A stretch of DNA of 33,811 nucleotides from Streptantibioticus silvisoli (lineage in GTDB: Bacteria; Actinomycetota; Actinomycetes; Streptomycetales; Streptomycetaceae), in the NCBI RefSeq assembly GCF_027947535.2, contig NZ_JAAGKO020000068.1:1-33811 (forward strand), read 5' to 3'. The stretch's first letter is position 1; each line of letters begins with the position of its first letter. A program made the translations under genes and the position numbers. This document shows positions 13,670 to 20,495 of this stretch, in pieces. A model generated the notes under the pieces. It was not told the DNA's origin. It did no database searches and saw only the letters and a program-made list of their open reading frames with translations.

Positions 13670-14527
13670 GTGTCCATCGGCAACTCCTCCTCCGACGCTC
13701 CTTCCTCCGCTTCGGACGTGCCCTCGTCCACCCCCTCGATCGGCCTGATCCTGGCCCGGGGACGCAGGGACGCCGGCCTGACCGTCGACGCGGTCAGCGC
13801 CGCCACCCGGGTCCGGGTGCCGCTCGTGCGCGCCATCGAACTGGACGACTTCGGCCCCTGCGGCGGCGACGTGTACGCCCGCGGCCATATCCGTGCCTAC
13901 GCGCGGGCCGTCGGCATCGACCCCGATCCGCTCGTCGACCGTTACGACGCCGAGCACGGCGGACGCCCGGAACCCACCCCGGTCGCGCCGATGTACGACA
14001 CCGACCGGGTCCGCGTCGAACCGCGCCGCCCCAACTGGACGGCCGCCATGATCGCCGCGATCGTCGTGGTCGTCGCCTTCGTCGGCTTCACCATGTTCAG
14101 CGGCGGCGGCAGCCAGCAGGTGGCCGGCCACGCCTCCCAGCAGGGCCCCAGCAGCCGTCCCTCCGCCTCCGCTCCGTCCGCCGCCCCTTCCGCGCCGGGC
14201 AGCACCGCGCCCTCGACCCTGCCCTCCACCCAGCCCAGCAACAGCCCCATCGCGGCCGTGCCTGCCAACAAGGTCGTGGTGAAACTCACCGCGGGCGGCG
14301 GCAAGAGCTGGGTGTCGGCCACCGGGGCCAACGGCAACACCCTCTTCCAGGGCCTGCTCGGCCAGGGCCAGTCCAAGACCTTCACCGACGACAAGAAGAT
14401 CTCGCTGGTCCTGGGCAACGCCGGCGCCGTCCAGCTGTTCGTCAACGGCAAGGACCTCGGCACCGCCGGCGGCAACGGGCAGTTGGTCCGTACCGACTTC
14501 ACCCCGGGCAATCCGCAGGCCGGCTGA
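13670..14527 (+). CDS. RodZ-like helix-turn-helix membrane protein
   Basis: This is a 285-aa bitopic protein. Residues about 20-85 form an HTH_25/RodZ-type domain, with G-L-T-V-D-A-V-S-A-A-T-R-V-R followed by the conserved G-G-D-V-Y-A-R-G-H-I-R. A single membrane helix lies at about 123-144 (AAMIAAIVVVVAFVGFTMF). A Ser/Ala/Pro-rich linker follows (about 150-200). The C-terminal beta domain (about 200-283, DUF4115) has K-S-W-V-S and a terminal T-D-F-T-P-G-N-P. RodZ proteins link the cytoskeleton or cell-wall machinery to the membrane; the role in Streptomyces is not established here. GTG 13670 has GAAAGG 6 nt upstream and agrees with relatives that begin M/V-S-I-G-N-S. It lies between ftsK and rimO, a conserved neighbourhood. 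Confidence 0.88.
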   Translation: MSIGNSSSDAPSSASDVPSSTPSIGLILARGRRDAGLTVDAVSAATRVRVPLVRAIELDDFGPCGGDVYARGHIRAYARAVGIDPDPLVDRYDAEHGGRPEPTPVAPMYDTDRVRVEPRRPNWTAAMIAAIVVVVAFVGFTMFSGGGSQQVAGHASQQGPSSRPSASAPSAAPSAPGSTAPSTLPSTQPSNSPIAAVPANKVVVKLTAGGGKSWVSATGANGNTLFQGLLGQGQSKTFTDDKKISLVLGNAGAVQLFVNGKDLGTAGGNGQLVRTDFTPGNPQAG

Positions 14528-14540
14528 CCGCCGACCGCCC

Positions 14541-14575
14541 GGCCCGTCCTCGCGCCCCGGCGCCCGGGACGGGCC
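14541..14575 (+). terminator. Terminator after the RodZ-like gene
   Basis: A 9-bp perfect inverted repeat GGCCCGTCC/GGACGGGCC (14541-14549 with 14567-14575) has a 17-nt loop that can itself pair GCGC with GCGC. It starts 13 nt after the stop codon. There is no T tract. Confidence 0.65.
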
Positions 14576-14648
14576 GCGCCCTCGCGGGGCCGGCCCGGAC
14601 GGGACGCCGGTGACGGCCCTCGCGGAAGGCGCGCGGGCTCGGACAAAG

Positions 14649-14654
14649 TAGGCT
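14649..14654 (+). promoter_or_regulatory. -10 element of rimO (probably leaderless)
   Basis: TAGGCT is an excellent Streptomyces -10 and lies 6 nt before the rimO ATG at 14661. No Shine-Dalgarno sequence precedes the ATG, so translation probably starts at the mRNA 5' end. The -35 is poor. Confidence 0.7.
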
Positions 14655-14660
14655 GAGCCC

Positions 14661-16232
14661 ATGCCCGAACCCCGTACCGTCGCTCTGGTCACTCTCGGCT
14701 GCGCGCGCAATGAGGTGGACTCCGAAGAGCTCGCCGGCCGTCTGGCGGCGGACGGCTGGCGCCTCGTGGAGGACGCCTCGGACGCCGACGTCGCCGTCGT
14801 CAACACCTGCGGCTTCGTCGACGCCGCCAAGAAGGACTCCGTCGACGCCCTCCTGGAGGCCAACGACCTCAAGGGCCAGGCCCGCACCCAGGCCGTCGTC
14901 GCGGTCGGCTGCATGGCCGAGCGGTACGGCAAGGAACTCGCCGAGGCGCTGCCCGAGGCCGACGCGGTCCTGGGCTTCGACGACTACGCCGACATCTCCG
15001 ACCGGCTGCGCACCATCCTGTCCGGCGGTGTGCACGCCCCGCACACCCCGCGCGACCGCAGGCAGCTGCTGCCGATCAGCCCCGCCGAACGGCAGAACGC
15101 CACCGTCGCGCTGCCCGGCCACGCCCAGCCCGCCCCGCAGAACGTCCCGGCGGACCTGCCCGAGGGCATCGCCCCCGCCTCCGGCCCCCGCACCCCGCTG
15201 CGCCGCCGGCTCGACGGCGGACCGGTGGCCTCCGTCAAGCTCGCCTCCGGCTGCGACCGCCGCTGCGCCTTCTGCGCCATCCCCTCCTTCCGCGGCTCGT
15301 TCGTCTCCCGGCGCCCCTCCGACGTGCTCGGCGAGACCCGCTGGCTGGCCGAGCAGGGCGTCAAGGAGGTCATGCTGGTCAGCGAGAACAACACCTCCTA
15401 CGGCAAGGACCTCGGCGACATCCGCCTGCTGGAGACCCTGCTGCCGGAACTCGCCGCCGTCGACGGCATCGAGCGCATCCGGGTCAGCTACCTCCAGCCC
15501 GCCGAGATGCGCCCCGGCCTGATCGACGTGCTCACCGGCACCCCCAAGGTCGCCCCCTACTTCGACCTGTCCTTCCAGCACTCCGCGCCCGGCGTGCTGC
15601 GCGCCATGCGCCGCTTCGGCGACACGGACCGCTTCCTGGAGCTGCTGGAGACCATCCGCGGCAAGGCCCCCCAGGCGGGGGTGCGCTCCAACTTCATCGT
15701 CGGCTTCCCCGGTGAGACCGAGGCCGACCTCGCCGAACTGGAACGCTTCCTCAACGGCGCCCGGCTCGACGCCGTCGGCGTGTTCGGCTACTCCGACGAG
15801 GAGGGCACCGAGGCCGCCGGCTACGACGGCAAGCTCCCGCAGGACGTGGTCTCCGACCGGCTGGCCCACATCTCCCGGCTCGCCGAGGAACTCACCGCGC
15901 AGCGCGCGGAGGACCGGCTCGGCGAGACGGTGGAGGTACTGGTGGAGTCCGTCTCCGCGGGCTTCGCGGACGGGTCAGCGGACGGTTCCGCGATCGACGG
16001 GGCCGGTTCCGGCGTCGGTGGAAGTGGTGGGCACGGGGACGGGGACGGCGAGGAGTACGCGGCCGTCGGCCGGGCCGCCCACCAGGCGCCGGAGACCGAC
16101 GGCCAGATCCTGCTGACGGAACGCCACGGCCTCGCCCCGGGAAGCATGGTCACCGCGAAGGTGGTGGACACCGACGGCGTCGACCTCGTCGCCGAGCCGC
16201 TGGCCGGCGGTACCCGGGGGGTCTGCGGATGA
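14661..16232 (+). CDS. rimO: Ribosomal protein S12 methylthiotransferase RimO
   Basis: This 523-aa radical-SAM enzyme adds a methylthio group to an Asp of ribosomal protein S12. The N-terminal UPF0004 domain has the three cluster cysteines C14 (T-L-G-C-A-R-N), C50 (N-T-C-G-F) and C84 (V-G-C-M-A-E-R). The radical-SAM cluster is C198-x3-C202-x2-C205 (G-C-D-R-R-C-A-F-C). The C-terminal TRAM domain (about 420-515) is interrupted by a Gly/Asp/Ser-rich insertion of roughly 35 residues at about 432-465, which accounts for the length above the usual 440-490. The stop overlaps the pgsA ATG (ATGA, 16229-16232), so the two are probably translationally coupled. RimO rather than MiaB is supported by the [11 protein letters not shown] region and the neighbours. 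Confidence 0.95.
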   Translation: MPEPRTVALVTLGCARNEVDSEELAGRLAADGWRLVEDASDADVAVVNTCGFVDAAKKDSVDALLEANDLKGQARTQAVVAVGCMAERYGKELAEALPEADAVLGFDDYADISDRLRTILSGGVHAPHTPRDRRQLLPISPAERQNATVALPGHAQPAPQNVPADLPEGIAPASGPRTPLRRRLDGGPVASVKLASGCDRRCAFCAIPSFRGSFVSRRPSDVLGETRWLAEQGVKEVMLVSENNTSYGKDLGDIRLLETLLPELAAVDGIERIRVSYLQPAEMRPGLIDVLTGTPKVAPYFDLSFQHSAPGVLRAMRRFGDTDRFLELLETIRGKAPQAGVRSNFIVGFPGETEADLAELERFLNGARLDAVGVFGYSDEEGTEAAGYDGKLPQDVVSDRLAHISRLAEELTAQRAEDRLGETVEVLVESVSAGFADGSADGSAIDGAGSGVGGSGGHGDGDGEEYAAVGRAAHQAPETDGQILLTERHGLAPGSMVTAKVVDTDGVDLVAEPLAGGTRGVCG

Positions 16233-17656
16233 CCGGAGTACCCGCGAGCGCCGCCGGCGGCCACCGCCCCGCCGCGGCCGCCGGGGACCGCGGCGACCAC
16301 CTCCAGGACGCGGTGGTCCGCCCGGTCAAGCTGTGGAACGTCGCCAACGCCCTCACCATGCTGCGCCTGCTGCTGGTGCCCGGCTTCGTCCTGCTGCTCC
16401 TGCACGGCGACGGCCACGACCCGGCCTGGCGCTCCTTCGCCTGGGCCGCGTTCGCCGTCGCGATGATCACCGACCTGTTCGACGGCGAGATCGCCCGCCG
16501 GTACGACATGGTGACCGACTTCGGCAAGATCGCCGACCCGATCGCCGACAAGGCGATCATGGGCGCCGCCCTCATCGGCCTGTCCGCCCTGGGCGACCTG
16601 CCCTGGTGGGTCACCGCGGTCATCCTCTTCCGCGAGGTCGGCATCACCCTCATGCGCTTCTGGGTGATCCGGCACGCCGTGATCCCCGCCAGCCGCGGCG
16701 GCAAACTGAAGACGCTCACCCAGGGCGTCGCCGTCGGCATGTATGTCCTCATCCTCACCGGCCCCCTGGCCAGCCTCCGCGGCTGGTTCATGGCCGCCGC
16801 GGTGGTCCTCACCGTCCTCACCGGCCTCGACTACGTCCGCCAGGCGGTGGTCCTGCGCAGGGCGAGCCTGGCACGGGCGAGAGGCTTTTCCGCCGGGGGA
16901 GGGGGGCTCGCCGACGGGGCGGGTGTCTCCGACGGTGCGAGTGTCTCCGACGGTGTGGGTGTCTCCGACGGGGCGGGTGTCTCCGACGGTGGTGGCGTCT
17001 CCGACGGTGCGGCCGTTGGGGGTGCGGATGCGGGCGGTGCTTCGGGTGCTGCTGGCGGTGCGGGCGCTGGTGCCTTGGGTGTTGCTGGGGGTGCGGTGGC
17101 CGGCGGTGGTGCGGACGCTGGCGGTGCCTCCGGCGTTGCTGGCGGTGCGGATGCTGACGGCGGTGAGGTGGCTGGGGGTGAGGTGGTCGATGGTGCCTCG
17201 GGGGGTGCCGGTGGCGTGGTCGGCGGTGTCTCGGGTGTTGCCGGTGGCGTGGTCGACGGTGCCTCGGGTGTTGGCGGTGGCGTGGTCGACGGTGGCTCGA
17301 GTCTTGGCGGTGCGGTGGTTGAGGGTGAGGTGGTCGATGGCGCCTCGGGGGGTGCCGGTGGCGTGGTCGGCGGTGCCTTGGGTGCTGGCGGGGGCGTGGT
17401 CGGCGGTGCCTCCGGTGCCGATGGTGCGGCGGTCGACGGAGCCGAGGGCGCTGGGGGTGCCGGGGCTGCTACTGACTCCGGTTCCGTGGTGGCCGACGGT
17501 GCCGCCACTCCCGCGGACGTCGCTGACGCCTCCGGTGAGGTGCCGCCCTCCGGGGCCACGGCTTCCGGTGCGGTGGACACCGCGGAGGACGCCGAGCCGG
17601 ACGGCATCGCGAACGGCATCGCGGGTACGGCCGCGGTCCGCAGGCCGCAGACGTGA
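16229..17656 (+). CDS. pgsA: CDP-diacylglycerol-glycerol-3-phosphate phosphatidyltransferase with long low-complexity tail
   Basis: This 475-aa membrane enzyme makes phosphatidylglycerol phosphate from CDP-diacylglycerol and glycerol-3-phosphate. Residues about 35-212 are the complete catalytic core with several membrane helices. The full CDP-alcohol phosphotransferase motif D-x2-DG-x2-AR-x8-G-x3-D-x3-D is present at about 85-111 (begins D-L-F-D-G-E-I-A-R). Residues about 215-475 are a Gly/Val/Ala/Asp/Ser-rich tail. It has five hexapeptides of the G-V-S-D-G-x type (16922-17011) and then about six 11-residue units of the G-G-V-V-x-G-x-S-G type. Codon third positions there are noticeably richer in T than in the core. 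It starts at the ATGA overlap with rimO and overlaps pncC by GTGA. Family members are usually about 200-270 aa, so the tail is the anomaly. Confidence 0.93.
   Translation: MTGVPASAAGGHRPAAAAGDRGDHLQDAVVRPVKLWNVANALTMLRLLLVPGFVLLLLHGDGHDPAWRSFAWAAFAVAMITDLFDGEIARRYDMVTDFGKIADPIADKAIMGAALIGLSALGDLPWWVTAVILFREVGITLMRFWVIRHAVIPASRGGKLKTLTQGVAVGMYVLILTGPLASLRGWFMAAAVVLTVLTGLDYVRQAVVLRRASLARARGFSAGGGGLADGAGVSDGASVSDGVGVSDGAGVSDGGGVSDGAAVGGADAGGASGAAGGAGAGALGVAGGAVAGGGADAGGASGVAGGADADGGEVAGGEVVDGASGGAGGVVGGVSGVAGGVVDGASGVGGGVVDGGSSLGGAVVEGEVVDGASGGAGGVVGGALGAGGGVVGGASGADGAAVDGAEGAGGAGAATDSGSVVADGAATPADVADASGEVPPSGATASGAVDTAEDAEPDGIANGIAGTAAVRRPQT
16922..17011 (+). repeat. Five 18-bp tandem repeats inside pgsA
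   Basis: The unit reads approximately GGTGTCTCCGACGGTGCG (peptide G-V-S-D-G-A) and is in frame. It starts at 16922, 16940, 16958, 16976 and 16994, with a partial copy just before. Substitutions fall mainly in the first and last codons. Confidence 0.9.
17180..17420 (+). repeat. Imperfect 33-bp in-frame repeats and a 49-bp duplication inside pgsA
   Basis: An 11-codon unit (G-G-V-V-x-G-x-S-G-x-x) recurs about six times. A block of about 49 bases beginning at 17180 is repeated almost identically at 17327, an offset of 147 bp (49 codons). The coding strand here is strongly G/T-rich. Confidence 0.8.
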
Positions 17657-18228
17657 CGACGCCGGAGGACGGCACGGGCCGCCCCGACGCCTCCGTTGCG
17701 GCCACCGCGCTGCGTCTGCTCACGCGACGCGGTGAGACCCTCGCGGTCGCCGAGTCGCTCACCGGTGGGCTGGTGGCGGCCGAACTGACGTCGGTGCCGG
17801 GCGCGTCCAGCGCCTTCGCCGGTTCCGTGACCGCGTACGCCACGCGGCTCAAGCACGAACTCCTCGGAGTCGACGCCGGGTTGCTGGCCGACCGCGGCGC
17901 GGTGGACCCCGACGTCGCCCGGTCCATGGCCCGCGGCGTCCGCGACCGCCTCAGCGCCACTTGGGGCCTCGCGACGACCGGGGTGGCCGGTCCCGCCCCC
18001 CAGGACGGCAAGCCCGTCGGAACGGTCTACGTCGCGGTGGCCGGCCCCTCCCACGCGGCCGTCGTCCCCCTCACCCTGTCCGGCGACCGCTCCGCCATCC
18101 GCGTCGCCGCGGTCCGGGGTGCGCTGGAACTGCTGGTGGACGCGCTGTCGGCGCCGGACGGACCACCTTCCGGTGAAGCGCGGGAAAACGGGAAAGCTAA
18201 GGATACGGAACAGCCCGGAAGTTTCTGA
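17653..18228 (+). CDS. pncC: Nicotinamide-nucleotide amidohydrolase (PncC / CinA C-terminal family)
   Basis: This is a 191-aa cytoplasmic enzyme of the CinA C-terminal family. It deamidates nicotinamide mononucleotide in NAD recycling and lacks the N-terminal CinA competence domain. The diagnostic motif A-E-S-L-T-G-G-L (about 33-40) contains the catalytic Ser. G-S-V-T-A-Y, T-T-G-V-A-G-P and K-P-V-G-T-V-Y follow as expected. The start is GTG 17653, overlapping the pgsA stop as GTGA. The pgsA-cinA-clgR order is conserved in actinobacteria. The C-terminal about 20 residues are polar and variable. Confidence 0.93.
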   Translation: MTTPEDGTGRPDASVAATALRLLTRRGETLAVAESLTGGLVAAELTSVPGASSAFAGSVTAYATRLKHELLGVDAGLLADRGAVDPDVARSMARGVRDRLSATWGLATTGVAGPAPQDGKPVGTVYVAVAGPSHAAVVPLTLSGDRSAIRVAAVRGALELLVDALSAPDGPPSGEARENGKAKDTEQPGSF

Positions 18229-18337
18229 TGTTTGCAGCCCTGAGTGAACACGTCATCGCTCCCCGCACGGCCGAAGCCGGAGGCGGTACGGTGGGGCGAG
18301 AAGCTTGTGGTCCCGCGGTCCGAGGAAGGAGGCACCG

Positions 18338-18706
18338 ATGATTCTGCTCCGTCGCCTGCTGGGTGACGTACTGCGTCGGCAGCGCCAACGTCAGGGCCGC
18401 ACTCTGCGCGAGGTCTCGGCATCGGCCCGGGTCTCGCTCGGCTACCTCTCAGAGGTGGAGCGCGGCCAGAAGGAAGCCTCCTCCGAACTGCTCTCCGCGA
18501 TCTGCGACGCCCTCGACGTGCGAATGTCCGAGGTCATGCGTGAGGTCAGCGACGAGCTCTCGCTCGCCGAGCTGGCCCAGTCGGCGACCTCGGAGACTGC
18601 TCCCGCGCCAGTGCGGCTGGAAACCATCACGCACGTGCCGGTACCCGGCAAACGCGTCACGATCAAGGCCCCTCAGGCGGAGGTCGCGGAGGTCGTCGCG
18701 GCCTGA
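18338..18706 (+). CDS. clgR: ClgR-type transcriptional activator of Clp/Lon protease genes
   Basis: This is a 122-aa cytoplasmic DNA-binding protein. An HTH_3/Xre domain covers about residues 8-65 (L-R-R-Q-R-Q-R-Q-G-R-T-L-R-E-V-S, then S-L-G-Y-L-S-E-V-E-R-G-Q-K-E-A-S-S-E-L). This segment is the signature of the actinobacterial ClgR family, which activates clpP1P2, clpC and lon in streptomycetes. ATG 18338 follows AAGGAGG at 6 nt; an upstream ATG at 18305 lacks a ribosome site. The protein ends in V-V-A-A. Terminal Ala-Ala is known to make Streptomyces ClgR and PopR substrates of ClpP, so regulated turnover is likely. It follows pncC by 109 bp and carries its own terminator. Confidence 0.92.
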   Translation: MILLRRLLGDVLRRQRQRQGRTLREVSASARVSLGYLSEVERGQKEASSELLSAICDALDVRMSEVMREVSDELSLAELAQSATSETAPAPVRLETITHVPVPGKRVTIKAPQAEVAEVVAA

Positions 18707-18748
18707 CGGCCCGGCTCCCCTCCCTGATCCTGCCCCTGCGACCTGGCA

Positions 18749-18795
18749 ACGGCCGGGGTCCCCCTGCGGCAATCCCGCACCGGGACCTCGGCCGT
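18749..18795 (+). terminator. Terminator after clgR
   Basis: A 14-bp inverted repeat (18749-18762 with 18782-18795) contains one G-U pair. The 19-nt loop can form a small inner stem TGCGG/CCGCA. It lies 43 nt after the clgR stop and separates clgR from dps. Confidence 0.78.
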
Positions 18796-18848
18796 AGTCG
18801 TTCCCCCGTATCCCCACCGACGCTTTCCTGCTCCGTCACTCCATGAAC

Positions 18849-18904
18849 GTTTCGCGGTCCCCGAGGGGGCAGACGTAACGTGGATCAAACGGACGTAATC
18901 CACG
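18849..18904 (+). promoter_or_regulatory. dps leader: candidate promoter and hairpin next to the ribosome site
   Basis: Two overlapping promoter readings are possible. One is vegetative (TTCGCG 18851-18856, N19, TAACGT 18876-18881). The other is a stress-sigma type (GTTT 18849-18852, N14, GGGCAG 18867-18872). Neither is strong. CGTGGAT (18879-18885) and ATCCACG (18898-18904) can form a hairpin ending just before the GGAGG ribosome site. Confidence 0.35.
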
Positions 18905-18918
18905 CAGGAGGTCGCACC

Positions 18919-19410
18919 ATGACTGTCGTGAAGAGCACGCTGCCCGACGAGGCCCGCAAGATCGTGGGTGACGCTCTCCAAGGCACTCTGGTGGACCTGC
19001 TCGACCTGTCCCTGGTCGCCAAGCAGGTGCACTGGAACGTCGTAGGTTCCCGCTTCCGCTCCGTACACCTCCAGCTCGACGATGTCGTCTCCACCGCCCG
19101 CACCTACGCGGACACGGTCGCCGAACGTGCCTCCGCCCTCGGCGTCTCCCCGGACGGCCGCGCCGAGACCGTCGCCAAGACCAGCGGCATGGACAGCGTC
19201 ACGGACGGCTGGATCAACGACAAGGACGTCGTCGACGTGATGGTCGCCGGCCTGGCCGCCGTCATCCTCCGGGTCCGCGAGCGCATCCAGTCCACCGACG
19301 CCCCGGACCCCGTCACCCAGGACATCCTCATCGGCCTCTGCGCCGACCTCGAGAAGCATCACTGGATGTTCCAGGCGGAGAACGTCGGCACTGGCCAGAG
19401 CAAGGTCTGA
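18919..19410 (+). CDS. dpsB: Dps family DNA-protecting ferritin
   Basis: This is a 163-aa nucleoid-associated mini-ferritin. Dps dodecamers oxidise Fe(II) with peroxide, store the iron and condense DNA. The intersubunit ferroxidase residues are visible: H38 (K-Q-V-H-W-N), H50, D65 and E69 in Y-A-D-T-V-A-E-R. The N-terminal extension is short with few basic residues. ATG 18919 follows GGAGGT; an earlier ATG at 18880 has no ribosome site. From the neighbourhood it should correspond to the S. coelicolor gene called dpsB; the family call is much surer than the B designation. Confidence 0.93.
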   Translation: MTVVKSTLPDEARKIVGDALQGTLVDLLDLSLVAKQVHWNVVGSRFRSVHLQLDDVVSTARTYADTVAERASALGVSPDGRAETVAKTSGMDSVTDGWINDKDVVDVMVAGLAAVILRVRERIQSTDAPDPVTQDILIGLCADLEKHHWMFQAENVGTGQSKV

Positions 19411-19782
19411 CCTGACCTGGCCGGTCCGATCGACCGAGTGGCCTGCGGTCGTGCTCCGGGACGGGGCCTGCCCGCCCCATGCGATGGCTTAGTGCGGGTA
19501 GCCTTCGGGCCTCCGTGCCGGCCCGGGGTGGCCTCTGTTGCGGAGCTGGGCCCCTTGGTGTGGTGGTCGTGGGTCCTGCCGGGTGAAAATCCTTTTGGCC
19601 CCTTACCCCTCCGGGTGAAGGGCCTCTGACTGTCCTGATGGGTCTGTGGGAGGGGCCCTCTGCGCGCCGGGGTGGTCCGGGCGGCGGGATGGGTGGTGTG
19701 CGGGGTTCTGGGAGCGCGTGAGGTCGTCGTCGGTATGAGGATGGACGGCTGGGCGTCACTCGATGGGGTGGAGTTGGGTGGC

Positions 19783-19831
19783 GCCGTCTGCCGTCTGCCG
19801 TCTGCCGTCTGCCGTCTGCCGTCTGCCGTCT
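19783..19831 (+). repeat. Heptanucleotide microsatellite (GCCGTCT)x7
   Basis: Seven perfect head-to-tail copies of GCCGTCT are followed by degenerate GCCGCCGGTCCT. The array is intergenic. Confidence 0.97.
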
Positions 19832-19933
19832 GCCGCCGGTCCTGCCGCCGGTCCCGCGGCCGGGGCCGGGGTCGAGGCAGGCCGAGGCCGAGATCGCGAC
19901 CGGGGCGGAACGGAGGCACCGGGCGGGTTGGGG

Positions 19934-19987
19934 TCGGGTTTCCTGGGGGTGCTGACAGGCGCCTGTCAGCACCCCCAGGAAACCCGA
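19934..19987. repeat. Perfect 54-bp palindrome without spacer
   Basis: The 27-nt arm 19934-19960 is exactly the reverse complement of 19961-19987, with no loop. The centre is ACAGGC/GCCTGT and the arms contain TTTCCTGGGGGTGCTG. Pairing breaks at 19933/19988. In RNA it would be a very strong bidirectional terminator; in DNA it could extrude a cruciform. Confidence 0.95.
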
Positions 19988-20184
19988 TGGGGCTGCCGGC
20001 GGCCGAACCGGTTCCGGGTCTGCCCGCCCCGCGCGGCGGGTGGGGAACTCCGTTCCCGGGCCAGGCATGACGTCTTCAGAAGAACCGATGCCGTTCCTGG
20101 TCCGTGAGGGCGGACGCGGATCAGGGGCGGCTCCGGGGCGTTGAAGAGGCGGTCGTGCTTGGCGTTGTGTGGCGGCCGGCGTTG

Positions 20185-20212
20185 ACGGGGCCTGTGACGG
20201 GTCAGGCCCCGT
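20185..20212. terminator. Hairpin with 10-bp perfect stem
   Basis: ACGGGGCCTG (20185-20194) pairs with CAGGCCCCGT (20203-20212) across an 8-nt loop. On the minus strand it overlaps the end of the 9-codon frame at 20202-20231. Terminator or attenuator is a structural guess. Confidence 0.5.
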
Positions 20213-20231
20213 GATGGGTGCGTGGGCTCAT
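20202..20231 (-). CDS. Possible 9-residue peptide with good ribosome site
   Basis: On the minus strand AGGAGA lies 5 nt before an ATG that opens a 9-codon frame, M-S-P-R-T-H-H-G-A. It is closed by a TGA inside a GC-rich hairpin. The size and hairpin recall a leader peptide, but no structural gene follows on that strand before the 54-bp palindrome. It may be chance. Confidence 0.2.
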   Translation of the reverse strand: MSPRTHHGA

Positions 20232-20330
20232 AGGCGTCTCCTGGGGTGATGGTGGTGCCGGACAAGGGTCGTGCGCGCGCTGGTGAAGACGAGGCTTCGG
20301 CCCGCCCAACCGTGGGCCCGGCTTCACGTT

Positions 20331-20350
20331 GAGTAGAGTATCGCTACTCT
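20331..20350. promoter_or_regulatory. AT-rich operator-like dyad with promoter hexamers on both strands
   Basis: GAGTAGAGTATCGCTACTC (20331-20349) is a dyad with arms GAGTAG/CTACTC. The nested AGAGTATCGCTACTCT (20335-20350) places TACTCT, a -10-like hexamer, on both strands. On the plus strand TTCACG (20323-20328) lies 16 nt before TACTCT (20345-20350). The block is conspicuously AT-rich for this genome and looks like a TetR-class operator over a divergent promoter. Confidence 0.5.
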
Positions 20351-20444
20351 GTGTAATCAATCCATGCCCCAGAAGAGTGAACTCCATGACGGTTCATCCG
20401 ACAATGGGGCTAGTGATCACTCGATCGGGGCATCGCTGTCTCTA

Positions 20445-20466
20445 CAGGAACCGTTTTCGGTTCCTG
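20445..20466 (+). other. Hairpin in the leader of the small membrane protein
   Basis: CAGGAACCG and CGGTTCCTG form a perfect 9-bp stem around a TTTT loop, 29 nt before the ATG at 20496. It could be an attenuator, an RNA-processing site, or a terminator of upstream transcription. Confidence 0.5.
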
Positions 20467-20495
20467 CCGCTCTCTCGGGGACGTGGGAGGCGGTC

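Larger units (their letters stand above)
19411..20495. other. Long intergenic region between dps and a small membrane protein
   Basis: I find no convincing long gene in these 1085 bases. Contents in order: a weak hairpin at 19597-19624; a seven-copy heptamer repeat (19783-19831); a perfect 54-bp palindrome (19934-19987); a 10-bp hairpin (20185-20212); a 9-codon minus-strand frame with a ribosome site (20202-20231); an AT-rich dyad with promoter-like hexamers on both strands (20331-20350); and a hairpin at 20445-20466. Confidence 0.75.

Noticed and set aside
16831-18054. Minus-strand frame with Pro/Ser/Glu/Thr-rich repeats opposite pgsA and pncC
   Set aside because: It resembles a surface-protein stalk but is the complement of the pgsA tail. 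It overlaps the conserved pncC core, has no signal peptide or ribosome site, while the plus-strand genes are coupled by ATGA/GTGA overlaps.
19597-19624. Hairpin GGCCC...GGGCC as the dps terminator
   Set aside because: The stem has a bulge and it lies ~190 nt after the dps stop; too weak to list as a terminator.
19328-20068. Minus-strand frame behind dps
   Set aside because: Arg/Pro/Gly-rich shadow that passes through the heptamer repeat and the 54-bp palindrome and overlaps the dps 3' end; no ribosome site.
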